Assembly (NCBI RefSeq): GCF_000518245.1
Contig: NZ_KI912402.1
Span: 518,950 to 582,949, forward strand
Reading direction: 5' to 3'
Origin: Brachyspira alvinipulli ATCC 51933
GTDB lineage: Bacteria > Spirochaetota > Brachyspiria > Brachyspirales > Brachyspiraceae
DNA length: 64,000 nt
Positions 8,753-19,282 of the stretch are shown one piece after another. The notes under the pieces were generated by a model, which saw nothing but the letters and a program-made list of their open reading frames with translations, was not told the origin of the DNA and made no database searches. Position numbers and translations under genes: made by a program. Position 1 is the stretch's first letter, and each line of letters opens with the position of its first letter.

Positions 8753-10183
8753 TTATGCATTAGATTTTTTATGTATAAAGTATGCTATAAATGCAAAAGC
8801 CAAATATGCAGCAGAAGTTATAACAGCAGTAATAAAGTTATCCCAAGTTGAACCCACTGCCAAAACAGTATTGAGTATTGGAACTATTAAAAGTCCTGTT
8901 ACTGACATTAAAGAAAAACCCAAAGAGAATTCTGTTAATGCTGGGCTTTTGTATTCAGGATCGCATATTTTTAAAAGAGTCATACCGGTTATTAATACTC
9001 CAGTTAAAGTACCCCAAGAAATTATTGCCCTTTCAAAAGCATAGTCATTTTTAAATAGCATATTACTAAGTGTGAATACTATAATATAAGTTACTATAAA
9101 TCCAATTACGCACATAACTATTATAGGTGCTATATAGTATATTATTGCTTTAATAGGAAGGCTTGTTATTGCTGATACTATGGCAAAGTCGCTTAATGTA
9201 CCTATTATTTTAGCCTTTACTTTAGCATCCACCATCCATGATAATTTAAGTTTTTTTATAATCATATTTAAAGCAAACATTATTATCATAGAATATGTCC
9301 ATACTGGAAGAACATCCAAACCGGCTATTCCTGCTTTTTTTATGAAGTTTAAAACTATATAAGCCAAACCGCATACAGCAAATATTACAGCCAAATGAAA
9401 TGTTATAGTTTCTATTGAACTGCTTAAAAAAGTTTCTCTTCCTAAACTTGATTGCTTGCTTATATCATTATTGTAGCCAACTTCCATACTTCTGTCTATT
9501 TTATTTATATTGGAATTATCATCGCTGGTGTTTTCTATTTTTTTAATAACATTAGTTTTATTTGTTCTTACGGCTATATTTATAAATATAATACCGAATA
9601 TCATTCCTCCTACAAGTCCTATTGTAGCAGTAGTCAAAGCAACCCCTTGTGCTATTTCCCATTGAGGTATTCCAAATCCTTCGAGTAATTTTCCAGTAGC
9701 AGCAGCTAGTCCATGACCTCCGGCAAAACCGGCTGAAAGTTCATAACCGAAAGTTCTGTATATATCCATTTCCGGACTAATTTTTGTAAATAATATATTA
9801 GTTGCATATCCTATAGCTGATTGTGCCATGCTTGCACATTGGAATATACCGAATGCAATTAATACTTTAGTTGGATATAAAGATTTAATAGTTTTAGTCT
9901 CATTTAAAAACATTCCCAAAGGAATGGCAGCAAATATTGGTATAGACAATATGCCAGGTAAAAGAGAATATGTTTTTATCCATTCTGATGATATAGAAAA
10001 ACTTGAAAACCTTCCTAAAATTTCAGGAGAAATTAAAAGTCCTACAAATCCTCCTATTACAGATGCTGGAAGATATAATGATTGAAATAATTTAACTTTA
10101 GCCCTTAAAATTACTCCGATTAAAAGTAAAACAGAAAGTAATGATAATGACTGAAGTAATTCAGTTAATAATTGCGATGTCAT
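8753..10183 (-). CDS. gltS: Sodium/glutamate symporter, GltS family
   Basis: A polytopic protein of 476 residues, somewhat longer than the usual 400 or so for GltS. Two inverted halves carry the re-entrant signatures ELSAGFAGGHGLAAATG (first half) and ERAIISWGTLTGVLITGMTLLKI (second half). A hydrophilic insert of about 45 residues rich in Asn, Asp and Ser (about 209-252) accounts for the extra length. The likely role is Na+-driven uptake of glutamate; a related dicarboxylate is possible. AAGGAA precedes the ATG. It lies 15 bases downstream of the DUF218 gene on the same strand, so the two form an operon. Confidence 0.85.
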   Translation of the reverse strand: MTSQLLTELLQSLSLLSVLLLIGVILRAKVKLFQSLYLPASVIGGFVGLLISPEILGRFSSFSISSEWIKTYSLLPGILSIPIFAAIPLGMFLNETKTIKSLYPTKVLIAFGIFQCASMAQSAIGYATNILFTKISPEMDIYRTFGYELSAGFAGGHGLAAATGKLLEGFGIPQWEIAQGVALTTATIGLVGGMIFGIIFINIAVRTNKTNVIKKIENTSDDNSNINKIDRSMEVGYNNDISKQSSLGRETFLSSSIETITFHLAVIFAVCGLAYIVLNFIKKAGIAGLDVLPVWTYSMIIMFALNMIIKKLKLSWMVDAKVKAKIIGTLSDFAIVSAITSLPIKAIIYYIAPIIVMCVIGFIVTYIIVFTLSNMLFKNDYAFERAIISWGTLTGVLITGMTLLKICDPEYKSPALTEFSLGFSLMSVTGLLIVPILNTVLAVGSTWDNFITAVITSAAYLAFAFIAYFIHKKSNA

Positions 10184-10198
10184 ATTATTTCCTTAAAA

Positions 10199-11026
10199 TT
10201 AATTGTTTTTATTTTCTATAGAGTTTTTATCAATTTTATTGCTTTTATCTTTTATAATTTCTTCTCTTTCTTCTATTTTTATGGTATCTCCGTAAAATTT
10301 TGGCGGACGGTTTAATAATATATCAACAAACATTAATGCTCTTGCCCCTAATTCTCTTGGGAACTGTCTTATTCTGTATAGCTTTCTTACATTATGAGCA
10401 TTATAAGCTATAGCGTTTATTTTTTTCTGTCTTGCTATTAATATTGCTCTTTCATTATGAAAAGGCTGAGAAACTATAGTAAAATTACTAAGTTCAAAGA
10501 CTTTATTTGCTCTTATTATTGAGTCTCTGGTTCTAAATCCTGCAAAATCTAAAAATATATGTTTTTTGTCTACTCCTAATCTTATTAAGTCTAAACGCAT
10601 TTGTCTAGGTTCATTGTAAGATCTGTATCTGTTGTCACCGCTTACTAATATAAATTTAACCTTTCCGCTTTTGTAAAGTTCATAAGCAGCATCCATTCTA
10701 AACTTGAAATACATATTAATTTGTCCATTATAAAGATACTTACTTGTACCCAATACTAAAGCTACATCATTATATGGTATTTCTTCTAAAGACGAATATA
10801 TATATTTTCTTGAGTATATGGAAACCGATAAATACGATACAAGCATAAATATTGCAGATATTATAATAATTTCAGGCATTAATATAAATGCAGATATAAA
10901 TATAAATATTATATAAGAAAATAATTTATATAGAAGATTTTTATTTTGTATATTTTTTTTAACTATTTTATAATTATCTTTTATTCTTAGTATTTTTTTA
11001 TTGTATCTATTCTTTAATATATTCAT
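10199..11026 (-). CDS. DUF218/SanA-YdcF-like membrane-anchored protein
   Basis: A protein of 275 residues with a basic N-terminal region, one or two membrane helices (about 33-72), a DUF218 domain (about 85-215) and a charged tail. Diagnostic segments are VALVLGTSKYL, FRMDAAYELYKSGKVKFILVSGDN, RDSIIRANKVF and IVSQPFHNERAI. SanA/YdcF relatives affect envelope integrity and vancomycin exclusion in enterobacteria; the reaction is unknown. AGGA lies five bases before the ATG. Its start faces the ilv leader region, so two divergent promoters share 11027-11178. Confidence 0.78.
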   Translation of the reverse strand: MNILKNRYNKKILRIKDNYKIVKKNIQNKNLLYKLFSYIIFIFISAFILMPEIIIISAIFMLVSYLSVSIYSRKYIYSSLEEIPYNDVALVLGTSKYLYNGQINMYFKFRMDAAYELYKSGKVKFILVSGDNRYRSYNEPRQMRLDLIRLGVDKKHIFLDFAGFRTRDSIIRANKVFELSNFTIVSQPFHNERAILIARQKKINAIAYNAHNVRKLYRIRQFPRELGARALMFVDILLNRPPKFYGDTIKIEEREEIIKDKSNKIDKNSIENKNN

Positions 11027-11123
11027 AAATCCTACATTCGTATTGTAGCAATAGTATACTAAAATAATTTATATTGTCAATTGTTATTACTTTTAAAAGT
11101 TAAGAAAAAATTTATTTTAAGTA

Positions 11124-11151
11124 TTGCAATATTATGTAAAAATATTATAAT
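11124..11151 (+). promoter_or_regulatory. Sigma-70 type promoter of the ilv-leu locus
   Basis: TTGCAA (11124-11129), a 16-base spacer, then TATAAT (11146-11151). Transcription would start near 11158, about 20 bases ahead of a short ORF and 300 bases ahead of ilvB, leaving a long regulated leader. This is read from consensus only. Confidence 0.55.
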
Positions 11152-11178
11152 ATTAGCAAATAAAAAAGGAGAATGATT

Positions 11179-11331
11179 ATGTCCTACGTTGCAAAAACAG
11201 GCATGTATTCAGTATTTGATAATTCAAATACTTTCTGTGTAAATAATAATTCTAAAAAATCTAATTTTTCTGCAATCAATAATATTAATATTCTCATCCT
11301 CCTATCTATTATTCTCAATATTCTGTTATAA
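11179..11331 (+). CDS. Candidate Ile/Leu attenuation leader peptide (50 codons)
   Basis: ATG 11179 follows AAGGAG at seven bases, the strongest initiation signal in this leader. The 50-residue product begins MSYVAKTGMY and ends NINILILLSIILNILL. Among the last 20 sense codons, I count seven Ile (ATT, ATC) and six Leu (CTC three times, CTA, CTG, TTA). CTC and CTG look uncommon in neighbouring genes, which mostly use TTA, TTG and CTT. The gene downstream is ilvB. In enteric ilv and leu operons, ribosome stalling in such a peptide couples aminoacyl-tRNA supply to operon expression. I see no function for the peptide itself and infer a regulatory role. Valine is absent from the run. Confidence 0.7.
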   Translation: MSYVAKTGMYSVFDNSNTFCVNNNSKKSNFSAINNINILILLSIILNILL

Positions 11332-11372
11332 TTTAATCTAATATATCAATAATTATACATTTATAACTACAA

Positions 11373-11408
11373 TAGAAATTTTAATTATAAATTTCTATAA
11401 GTAGAAAT
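11373..11408 (+). promoter_or_regulatory. Mutually exclusive hairpins between leader ORF and ilvB
   Basis: Segment A TAGAAATTT (11373-11381) is perfectly complementary to segment B AAATTTCTA (11389-11397). B is also complementary over seven bases to segment C TAGAAAT (11402-11408). A:B and B:C cannot form together, as in attenuators. No T-run follows C, so a classical intrinsic terminator is not visible. The stems are short and AT-only, so their strength is doubtful. Confidence 0.4.
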
Positions 11409-11460
11409 ATTAAAAAATAAATTTAAGAAGGTTATAAAATTAATTTTAAAGGAGTTTGTA

Positions 11461-13134
11461 ATGAAGTTGAATGGTTCTGAAATAATAATGGAAGTTTTAA
11501 TAGAACAGAACATAGATACTGTATTTGGTTATCCGGGCGGTGCTGCTTTATTTATATACGATGCTATTTATAAATATAGAGATAAAATAAAACATATAAT
11601 GCCTGTTGATGAAGTAGGTGCCTGTCATGCTGCTGACGGATATGCAAGAGCAAGCGGTAAAACAGGAGTTGTAATAGCTACAAGCGGACCAGGAGCTACT
11701 AATTTAGTAACACCTTTGGCAACAGCATATATGGATAGTGTTCCTTTAATTGCAATAACTGCTAATGTTCCTGAAAGTTTAATAGGTAAAGATTCATTCC
11801 AAGAGGTTTATATAGCTGGAATAACAATGCCTATAACTAAACATAATTTTGTAGTTAGAAAAATGGAAGATTTAGCTGATACATTAAGAAAAGCTTTTAT
11901 GATAGCTAATACCGGAAGAAAAGGACCTGTTTTAATAGATATACCTAAGAATTTTACTTTTGCAGAAACAGAATTTGTATCAAGAAAAAAATTTGAACCT
12001 AAAAAAATTGGTATAACATCAGAAGATGAAAAAACAATAGAAGAAGTAGCAAAATTAATAAATGAATCTAAAAGACCTATAATATATTTCGGCGGAGGAG
12101 CAAAAGATTCCAGTGATAAATTAAGAGACTTTATGATTAATTCTAATATACCTTCTGTTCATACTTTGATGGGAGCTGGTGTATTGGGATATAAAGAAAA
12201 ACTAAATATAGGACTTTTGGGAATGCATGGTTCTGTTACTGCTAATAAAGTAATGAATGAAGCAGATTTAATATTGGCTGTTGGAACTAGATTCAGCGAT
12301 AGAGTAGCTTTGAATACTTCAAAATTCGGAGGTACTGCTAAGAAAGTTCATATAGATATTGACAGGAGCGAAATAAATAAAAATGTTCATGTTGATTATA
12401 GTATAATAGGCGACTTAAATTATGTTTTGGATAGATTTAAAAAATTGGTAAAAAGAGTAAAAGATGATGAATGGGTAGAATATTTATCAGAATTAAGAGC
12501 TAAAGAGATGAAAGAAGATTCTGACAGAAATATAAAAAAAGAGGCTATTTATCCAAGCAAGGTTATGAATGTAATAGGAGAAAAAACCAAAGATGAAGCT
12601 ATATATGTTACAGATGTAGGACAGCATCAAATGTGGGCAGTTCAGTATATAAGACATATTAAACCTAGAAGTTTTATAACTAGCGGAGGTTTGGGTACTA
12701 TGGGATTTGGATATGCTGCTGCTTTAGGTTCTCAGATTGCCAATCCAAATAGAAAGGTAATACATATAACAGGAGACGGATCTTTCTATATGAATTTAAA
12801 TGAGGTAGCTACTGCTGTAGAATATCAATTACCTGTAATAACAATTATATTAAATAATAGTACATTGGGTATGGTTAGACAATGGCAGACTATATTTTAT
12901 GATAAAAGATATTCAAGTACAGATATAAATAAGAAAATGGATTATGTTAAAGTTGCTGAAGGTTTTGGGGCTAAAGGTTTTAGATGTGAAACTATAAAAG
13001 AATTTGAAAATGCTTTTGAAGAGGCTTTGAAATGCAAATGTCCAGTATGGATAGAATGTGTTATAGATAAAGATTTAAAAGTTTTACCTATGATTCCAGC
13101 CGGCGGTACTATAGATGATATAATAGTAGATTAA
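11461..13134 (+). CDS. ilvB: Acetolactate synthase large (catalytic) subunit
   Basis: A ThDP enzyme of 557 residues that condenses two pyruvates to acetolactate, or pyruvate plus 2-ketobutyrate to acetohydroxybutyrate, the first common step of Val, Leu and Ile synthesis. The domain order is the pyrimidine-binding domain (about 1-165, catalytic Glu51 in VDEVGACHAADG), a central domain (about 190-325), then the PP-binding domain with GDGSF at 438-442 followed by the NN of the ThDP motif. TAAAGGAG precedes the ATG. It is the first structural gene of a seven-gene run and is immediately followed by its regulatory subunit ilvN. Confidence 0.95.
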   Translation: MKLNGSEIIMEVLIEQNIDTVFGYPGGAALFIYDAIYKYRDKIKHIMPVDEVGACHAADGYARASGKTGVVIATSGPGATNLVTPLATAYMDSVPLIAITANVPESLIGKDSFQEVYIAGITMPITKHNFVVRKMEDLADTLRKAFMIANTGRKGPVLIDIPKNFTFAETEFVSRKKFEPKKIGITSEDEKTIEEVAKLINESKRPIIYFGGGAKDSSDKLRDFMINSNIPSVHTLMGAGVLGYKEKLNIGLLGMHGSVTANKVMNEADLILAVGTRFSDRVALNTSKFGGTAKKVHIDIDRSEINKNVHVDYSIIGDLNYVLDRFKKLVKRVKDDEWVEYLSELRAKEMKEDSDRNIKKEAIYPSKVMNVIGEKTKDEAIYVTDVGQHQMWAVQYIRHIKPRSFITSGGLGTMGFGYAAALGSQIANPNRKVIHITGDGSFYMNLNEVATAVEYQLPVITIILNNSTLGMVRQWQTIFYDKRYSSTDINKKMDYVKVAEGFGAKGFRCETIKEFENAFEEALKCKCPVWIECVIDKDLKVLPMIPAGGTIDDIIVD

Positions 13135-13152
13135 TAATTACAGGAGTAAAAG

Positions 13153-13680
13153 ATGAACAGCAAACAAAGAAGAGTTTTAGTTTTATTTGTAGATAATAGT
13201 TCAGGTGTATTAAATAGAATAACTTTATTATTCAGTCAAAAAGGATTTAATATAGAAACAATAACTTGTTCTGTAACATGTGTACCAAGCATATCAAGAA
13301 TGACTATAGTAACAGAAGGGGATGATTCTCATATAACACATATTATGAAACAAGCTTCAAAACTGATAGAGGTTCATTCTGTACATTTGATAGATCATTT
13401 AAATAGCATAATAAGAGATTTGTTATTAGTAAAGATAGAAATTAATGATGCTAATAAACGTAAAGCATGCGATATAACTAATGCACATAACGGACTTATA
13501 CTTGATATAGGAAATAAAAGCATGATAGTTGAAATTACAGCTTCTGCATCTGTAATAGACGGATATTTAGAATCATTAAAGGATTTTAATATTTTAGAAC
13601 TTTCAAGAACAGGCGTAACATCTATACAGCTTGGAGATGCAGTTCCTGATATGAATATAATAAATAATTTTGAATTTTAA
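13153..13680 (+). CDS. ilvN: Acetolactate synthase small (regulatory) subunit
   Basis: A protein of 175 residues with an N-terminal ACT domain (about 7-80, starting RRVLVLFVDNSSGVLNRI) and the C-terminal ALS_ss region (about 88-165). It binds IlvB and confers activity and valine feedback inhibition in the family. The ribosome site CAGGAG lies just upstream. It sits 18 bases after ilvB, consistent with coordinated subunit production. Confidence 0.93.
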   Translation: MNSKQRRVLVLFVDNSSGVLNRITLLFSQKGFNIETITCSVTCVPSISRMTIVTEGDDSHITHIMKQASKLIEVHSVHLIDHLNSIIRDLLLVKIEINDANKRKACDITNAHNGLILDIGNKSMIVEITASASVIDGYLESLKDFNILELSRTGVTSIQLGDAVPDMNIINNFEF

Positions 13681-13696
13681 ATATATTAAAAAATAA

Positions 13697-14707
<1,011 letters not shown>

Positions 14708-14776
14708 TTATTATACATTTTGTAATCCAAAGCATCTTTTAAGTAAATGATGTTTAATTATAAAAGGGTTTTAACA

Positions 14777-16273
14777 ATGAGAAAGATTAAGATTTTTGAT
14801 ACTACTTTAAGAGATGGAGAACAATCTCCTGGTTGTACTATGAATTTGGCTGAAAAATTAGAGATGGCAGCTGAATTAGATAAATTGGGTGTTGATGTTA
14901 TAGAAGCAGGATTTGCTATATGTTCTGATGATGACTTCAATGCTATAAGAGAAGTAAGTAAAGTTGTAGAGAATGCTAAATTAGCAAGTTTGGCAAGATG
15001 CAATAAAAAGGATATAGACAGAGCTTATGAAGCACTTACTGAGGCAAAACATCCTATGCTTCATACTTTTATAGCTACAAGCGATATACATTTAAAGCAC
15101 AAATTAGAGATGACTAGAGAGCAGGTATTAGAAATAATAAAAGAATCTGTTTCTTATGCTAAAACAAAATTTGATTTTATAGAGTTTTCTGCTGAAGATG
15201 CTTCAAGAAGCGATAGAGAATTTTTAGCCAAAGCATATTCTGTTGCAATAGAGAATGGTGCTACTACAATAAATGTTCCTGATACTGTTGGATATACTAC
15301 TCCATTAGAAATGGCAGATTTGATAAAGTATTTAAAAGAGAATGTTAAAGGTATAGAAAATGTTGATATATCCGTGCATTGTCATGATGATTTAGGACTT
15401 GGCACTGCTAACTCTTTGTCTGCTGTTTTGGCTGGAGCTACTCAGGTGGAATGTACTATTAATGGCATAGGTGAGCGTGCAGGAAATGCTAGTTTGGAAG
15501 AAATAGTAATGGGCATTAAAACTAGAAAAGATTTTTATAATGCTTATACTGATATTAATACTAAACGTATTTATAAAATTTCTAAATTATTATCTACAAT
15601 TTCTGGTATGGTAGTTGCTCCTAATAAAGCTATAGTAGGTGCTAATGCTTTTGCTCATGAGGCAGGAATACATCAACATGGCGTATTGAAAGAACGTTCT
15701 ACTTATGAGATTATGAATGTTGAAGATATAGGAATACCTCAAAATAAAATGGTATTAGGTAAACATTCCGGTAAGCATGCTTTCAAAGATAGAATTGAAT
15801 CTTTGGGATATGATATAGATGATAAGGCTTTGGAAGATGCATTTGTAAAATTCAAAAATTTGGCTGATAAAAAGAAAATAGTTACTGATACTGATATTGA
15901 AGCATTGTTAATAGGAAATACTAGTGTAGAAAATCCTATGTATACTTTAAAAAGTTTTATGGTTAATGATAGTGATTCTATATCTTCTTTTGCTTCCGTA
16001 TCTATACTTGATAATAAAGAAAATGTTGTGGAAGGCATAGGAAAAGGAAACGGACCTATTGATGCTGCATTCGGTGCTATTGATACTGTTACATCTAATA
16101 GAGCTAAATTGGTAAATTATAGTATTAATGCTATCACTGAAGGTGAGGATGCTTTGGGAGAAGTTATTGTAAGATTAGCTTCTGATGATAAAACTGTAAT
16201 CGGCAGAGCTGTCAGTACAGATATTATTGAGGCTAGCTTAATGGCTTATATTAATGGTTTGAATAAATTATAA
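14777..16273 (+). CDS. leuA: 2-Isopropylmalate synthase
   Basis: Condenses acetyl-CoA with 2-ketoisovalerate, the committed step of leucine synthesis. The TIM-barrel domain opens with FDTTLRDGEQSPG and carries the metal-binding HCHDDLGLGTANS. The LeuA dimer/allosteric domain occupies roughly the last 130 residues, where leucine binds in relatives. I chose ATG 14777 (MRKIKIFD, 498 residues) because AAAAGGG lies eight bases upstream and the domain begins at once. An in-frame ATG at 14747 has no ribosome site. The gene is followed by an intra-operon hairpin. Confidence 0.93.
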   Translation: MRKIKIFDTTLRDGEQSPGCTMNLAEKLEMAAELDKLGVDVIEAGFAICSDDDFNAIREVSKVVENAKLASLARCNKKDIDRAYEALTEAKHPMLHTFIATSDIHLKHKLEMTREQVLEIIKESVSYAKTKFDFIEFSAEDASRSDREFLAKAYSVAIENGATTINVPDTVGYTTPLEMADLIKYLKENVKGIENVDISVHCHDDLGLGTANSLSAVLAGATQVECTINGIGERAGNASLEEIVMGIKTRKDFYNAYTDINTKRIYKISKLLSTISGMVVAPNKAIVGANAFAHEAGIHQHGVLKERSTYEIMNVEDIGIPQNKMVLGKHSGKHAFKDRIESLGYDIDDKALEDAFVKFKNLADKKKIVTDTDIEALLIGNTSVENPMYTLKSFMVNDSDSISSFASVSILDNKENVVEGIGKGNGPIDAAFGAIDTVTSNRAKLVNYSINAITEGEDALGEVIVRLASDDKTVIGRAVSTDIIEASLMAYINGLNKL

Positions 16274-16284
16274 TAATTATTTAT

Positions 16285-16315
16285 AAGAGGCTTTATATAA
16301 GCCTCTTTACTATTT
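16285..16315 (+). terminator. Intra-operon terminator-like hairpin between leuA and leuC
   Basis: AAGAGGCTT (16285-16293) and AAGCCTCTT (16299-16307) form a perfect 9-bp stem with a 5-base loop, followed by TACTATTTTT. It is probably a partial terminator or an RNA-processing stem that lowers leuCDB expression relative to leuA. It could also mark a transcript end. Confidence 0.6.
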
Positions 16316-16339
16316 TTAAATTAATTTAAGGATATGGAT

Positions 16340-17587
16340 ATGACTATTACTCAGAAAATTTTAGCAGCACATGCCGGTGTTGATAAAGTTGAAGCAGGCG
16401 AACTTATCATGGTTAAAACTGATTTAGTTTTAGGAAATGATATAACAAGTCCTGTTGCTATAAATGAATTTGAAAAATATGGATTTAATAAAGTTTTTGA
16501 TAAAGAAAAAATAGCTTTGGTTATGGATCACTTTGCTCCGAATAAAGATATCAAAGCTGCAGAGCAATGCAAACAATGCAGAGATTTTGCTAATAAGCAT
16601 GATATTACAAATTATTATGATGTAGGAGATATGGGAGTTGAGCATGCTCTTTTACCTGAAAAAGGTTTAGTAGCACCGGGTGAAGTTATAATAGGGGCAG
16701 ACTCTCATACTTGTACTTACGGAGCTTTCGGGGCTTTTTCTACAGGAGTTGGAAGTACTGATATGGCTGCTGCTATGGCTACAGGCCAGGTTTGGTTTAA
16801 AGTTCCTTCTGCTATTAAATTTAATCTTAAAGGAAAATTAAAACCAAATGTATCCGGTAAAGATGTTATACTTCATATTATAGGTATGATAGGAGTTGAC
16901 GGAGCATTGTATAAATCTATGGAGTTTAGAGGTGAAGGAGTTTCATCTTTAACTATGGACGATAGAGCTTGTATTGCTAATATGGCTATTGAGGCAGGAG
17001 CAAAAAATGGAATATTTGAAGTTGATGATCAAACTATTGAGTTTTTAAAAGATATAGTAAAAAGAGATTATACTGTTTTCAAAGCTGATGATGATGCAGT
17101 TTATGATAAAGAGTATGATATTGATTTGTCTTCTATAGAGCCTACAGTTGCATGTCCTCATTTACCAGAGAACACAAAAGAAGCTAAAGAATTAAAAGAT
17201 ATAAAAGTTGATCAGGTTGTTATTGGTTCTTGTACTAATGGAAGATTATCCGATATGGCAATAGCTGCTAATATTTTAAAAGGAAAAAAAGTAGCTAAAA
17301 ATGTAAGATGTATAATTATCCCTGCTACTCAGAAAGTTTATAAAGAATGTATAAAATTAGGTTATATGGATATATTTATTGATGCAGGCTGTGCTGTATC
17401 AACTCCTACATGCGGACCTTGTTTAGGCGGATATATGGGAATACTTGCTCATGATGAGGTTGCTGTTACTACAACTAATAGAAACTTTGTAGGAAGAATG
17501 GGGGATAAAACTTCAAAAGTGTATTTGGCTAGTCCTGCTACTGCTGCATATAGTGCTATAACAGGATACATAACAGAGCCTAAATAA
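16340..17587 (+). CDS. leuC: 3-Isopropylmalate dehydratase large subunit
   Basis: The catalytic [4Fe-4S] subunit that isomerises 2- to 3-isopropylmalate together with LeuD; about 415 residues, aconitase superfamily. Cluster ligands are visible in IGSCTNGR and in [14 protein letters not shown]. The active-site region [21 protein letters not shown] is intact. ATG 16340 is preferred because AAGGA ends seven bases before it; the ATG at 16334 is only one base from that site. The short form of about 415 residues fits the archaeal/clostridial LeuC type rather than the 466-residue enteric type. Confidence 0.92.
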   Translation: MTITQKILAAHAGVDKVEAGELIMVKTDLVLGNDITSPVAINEFEKYGFNKVFDKEKIALVMDHFAPNKDIKAAEQCKQCRDFANKHDITNYYDVGDMGVEHALLPEKGLVAPGEVIIGADSHTCTYGAFGAFSTGVGSTDMAAAMATGQVWFKVPSAIKFNLKGKLKPNVSGKDVILHIIGMIGVDGALYKSMEFRGEGVSSLTMDDRACIANMAIEAGAKNGIFEVDDQTIEFLKDIVKRDYTVFKADDDAVYDKEYDIDLSSIEPTVACPHLPENTKEAKELKDIKVDQVVIGSCTNGRLSDMAIAANILKGKKVAKNVRCIIIPATQKVYKECIKLGYMDIFIDAGCAVSTPTCGPCLGGYMGILAHDEVAVTTTNRNFVGRMGDKTSKVYLASPATAAYSAITGYITEPK

Positions 17588-17610
17588 TTATTTGTAAGGA
17601 GATATTGTAA

Positions 17611-18102
17611 ATGAAAGCTAAAGGTTTTGTTCATAAATATGGTGATAATGTTGATACAGATGTTATTATTCCAGCAAGATATTTAAATACTTCCAATCAT
17701 AAGGAGCTTGCTGCTCATTGTATGGAAGATATTGATAAAGATTTTGTAAGTAAAGTAAAGTCAGGCGATATAATGGTAGGAGGGGAGAATTTTGGATGCG
17801 GTTCTTCAAGAGAGCATGCGCCTATTGCTATTAAAGAGTCTGGAATATCATGTGTTATAGCATCTTCTTTTGCAAGAATATTTTATAGAAATTCAATAAA
17901 TATAGGACTTGCTATATTAGAATGTGATGAGGCTAGTAAAAAAATAAATTCCGGTGATGAAGTTGAAGTTGATTTTGATAATGGTATAATAAAGAATATA
18001 ACTAAAAATGAAAGTTATAAAGCAGAGCCTTTTCCAGAGTTTATCAAAAATATTATTAACTCTAATGGGCTTTTGAACTCTATAAAAAATTATAAAGGAT
18101 GA
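17611..18102 (+). CDS. leuD: 3-Isopropylmalate dehydratase small subunit
   Basis: A swivel-domain partner of LeuC, 163 residues, matching the short LeuD type that accompanies the short LeuC. Signatures are [16 protein letters not shown] and [18 protein letters not shown], the substrate-recognition loop. TAAGGAG lies just before the ATG. The gap to leuC is 23 bases and to leuB six bases, so the three are tightly co-translated. Confidence 0.93.
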   Translation: MKAKGFVHKYGDNVDTDVIIPARYLNTSNHKELAAHCMEDIDKDFVSKVKSGDIMVGGENFGCGSSREHAPIAIKESGISCVIASSFARIFYRNSINIGLAILECDEASKKINSGDEVEVDFDNGIIKNITKNESYKAEPFPEFIKNIINSNGLLNSIKNYKG

Positions 18103-18108
18103 TTATTT

Positions 18109-19197
18109 ATGGAAAAAAATATTGTTGTTATTAAAGGAGATGGCGTAGGTCCTGAGGTAGTAGGAAAAGCCATAGATGTACTTAATAGAATATCTGAAAA
18201 ATATTCTCATAAGTTTAATCTTGAATATGTGGATATGGGAGGATGTTCTATAGACAAATATGGAGTACCTCTTACAGATGAAAATGTAGAAAAATGCATT
18301 AAGTCTGATGCTGTTCTTTTAGGTTCTGTAGGCGGTCCTAAATGGGATAAAGTTGATCCTGATAAGAGACCTGAAAGAGGTTTATTAAAACTTCGTAAAG
18401 AGATGAATCTTTATGCCAATATTAGACCTACAAAAATATTAAAATCTTTAGAATATGCCTCTCCTCTTAAAGAAACTATATGTAAGGATATGATAGATTT
18501 TATCATGGTTAGAGAGCTTACAGGAGGTGTTTATTTTGGGGAGCATAAATTTGAAACAGTAAATGGCGTTAAGCAAGCTACAGATTTAATGCTTTATACT
18601 GAAACAGAAATAAGAAGAATAGGTAAGGTTGCTTTTGATTTGGCTAGAAATTTAAAAAGACCTTTGACTTCTGTTGATAAGGCAAATGTTCTTCATACTT
18701 CTAAATTATGGCGTGAAGTTATGAATGCTTTATCCAAAGAATATAGCGATGTAGAATATAATGATATGTATGTTGATAATGCCGCTATGCAGATTGCCGC
18801 TAATCCTTCACAATTTGGTGTTATAGTTACAGAAAATATGTTTGGAGATATACTTTCTGATGAAGCTAGTGTTATAAGCGGTTCTATTGGTATGGCACCT
18901 TCTGCAAGTCTTTCTGATGGAAGTTTAGGATTATATGAACCTATTCATGGATCTGCTCCTGATATTGCCGGAAATGATTTAGCTAATCCTATAGGTACTA
19001 TACTTTCTCTTGCTATGATGTTTAGATATTCATTTGGTATGAATGATGAAGCTGATGATATTGATAATGCTGTTGTTAGAGCTATAGATGAAGGTTATAG
19101 AACACGTGATATAATGCCTAAACATAATATGATGGCTTATTTATATAAAGAAGTGAAATGCTCTGAGATGGGTGATATAATAGTATCTAACATATAA
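18109..19197 (+). CDS. leuB: 3-Isopropylmalate dehydrogenase
   Basis: NAD-dependent oxidative decarboxylation of 3-isopropylmalate, the last dedicated step to 2-ketoisocaproate; 362 residues. Motifs are GDGVGPEV at the N-terminus, RELTGGVYFGE, the metal-binding segment VTENMFGDILSDEAS, and EPIHGSAPDIAG for NAD binding. AAAGGATG precedes the ATG. It is the last gene of the ilv-leu run. Confidence 0.94.
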   Translation: MEKNIVVIKGDGVGPEVVGKAIDVLNRISEKYSHKFNLEYVDMGGCSIDKYGVPLTDENVEKCIKSDAVLLGSVGGPKWDKVDPDKRPERGLLKLRKEMNLYANIRPTKILKSLEYASPLKETICKDMIDFIMVRELTGGVYFGEHKFETVNGVKQATDLMLYTETEIRRIGKVAFDLARNLKRPLTSVDKANVLHTSKLWREVMNALSKEYSDVEYNDMYVDNAAMQIAANPSQFGVIVTENMFGDILSDEASVISGSIGMAPSASLSDGSLGLYEPIHGSAPDIAGNDLANPIGTILSLAMMFRYSFGMNDEADDIDNAVVRAIDEGYRTRDIMPKHNMMAYLYKEVKCSEMGDIIVSNI

Positions 19198-19215
19198 TAC
19201 GTTTAATATATTATA

Positions 19216-19267
19216 ATTATTGCAGTGATTAGGAATTTGTACTTTATTTTCTAGTTACTGCAATAAT
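19216..19267. repeat. 11-bp perfect inverted repeat after leuB
   Basis: ATTATTGCAGT (19216-19226) and ACTGCAATAAT (19257-19267) are perfect inverse complements separated by 30 bases. It lies between the leuB stop and a promoter. No T-run follows, so it is not a standard terminator. It could stabilise the 3' end of the leu transcript or bind a regulator. Confidence 0.45.
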
Positions 19268-19282
19268 ATTGTGTAATTATAC

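Noticed and set aside
11332..11460. T-box riboswitch ahead of ilvB
   Set aside because: No T-box consensus sequence or specifier-loop architecture is visible; the leader-peptide explanation fits better.
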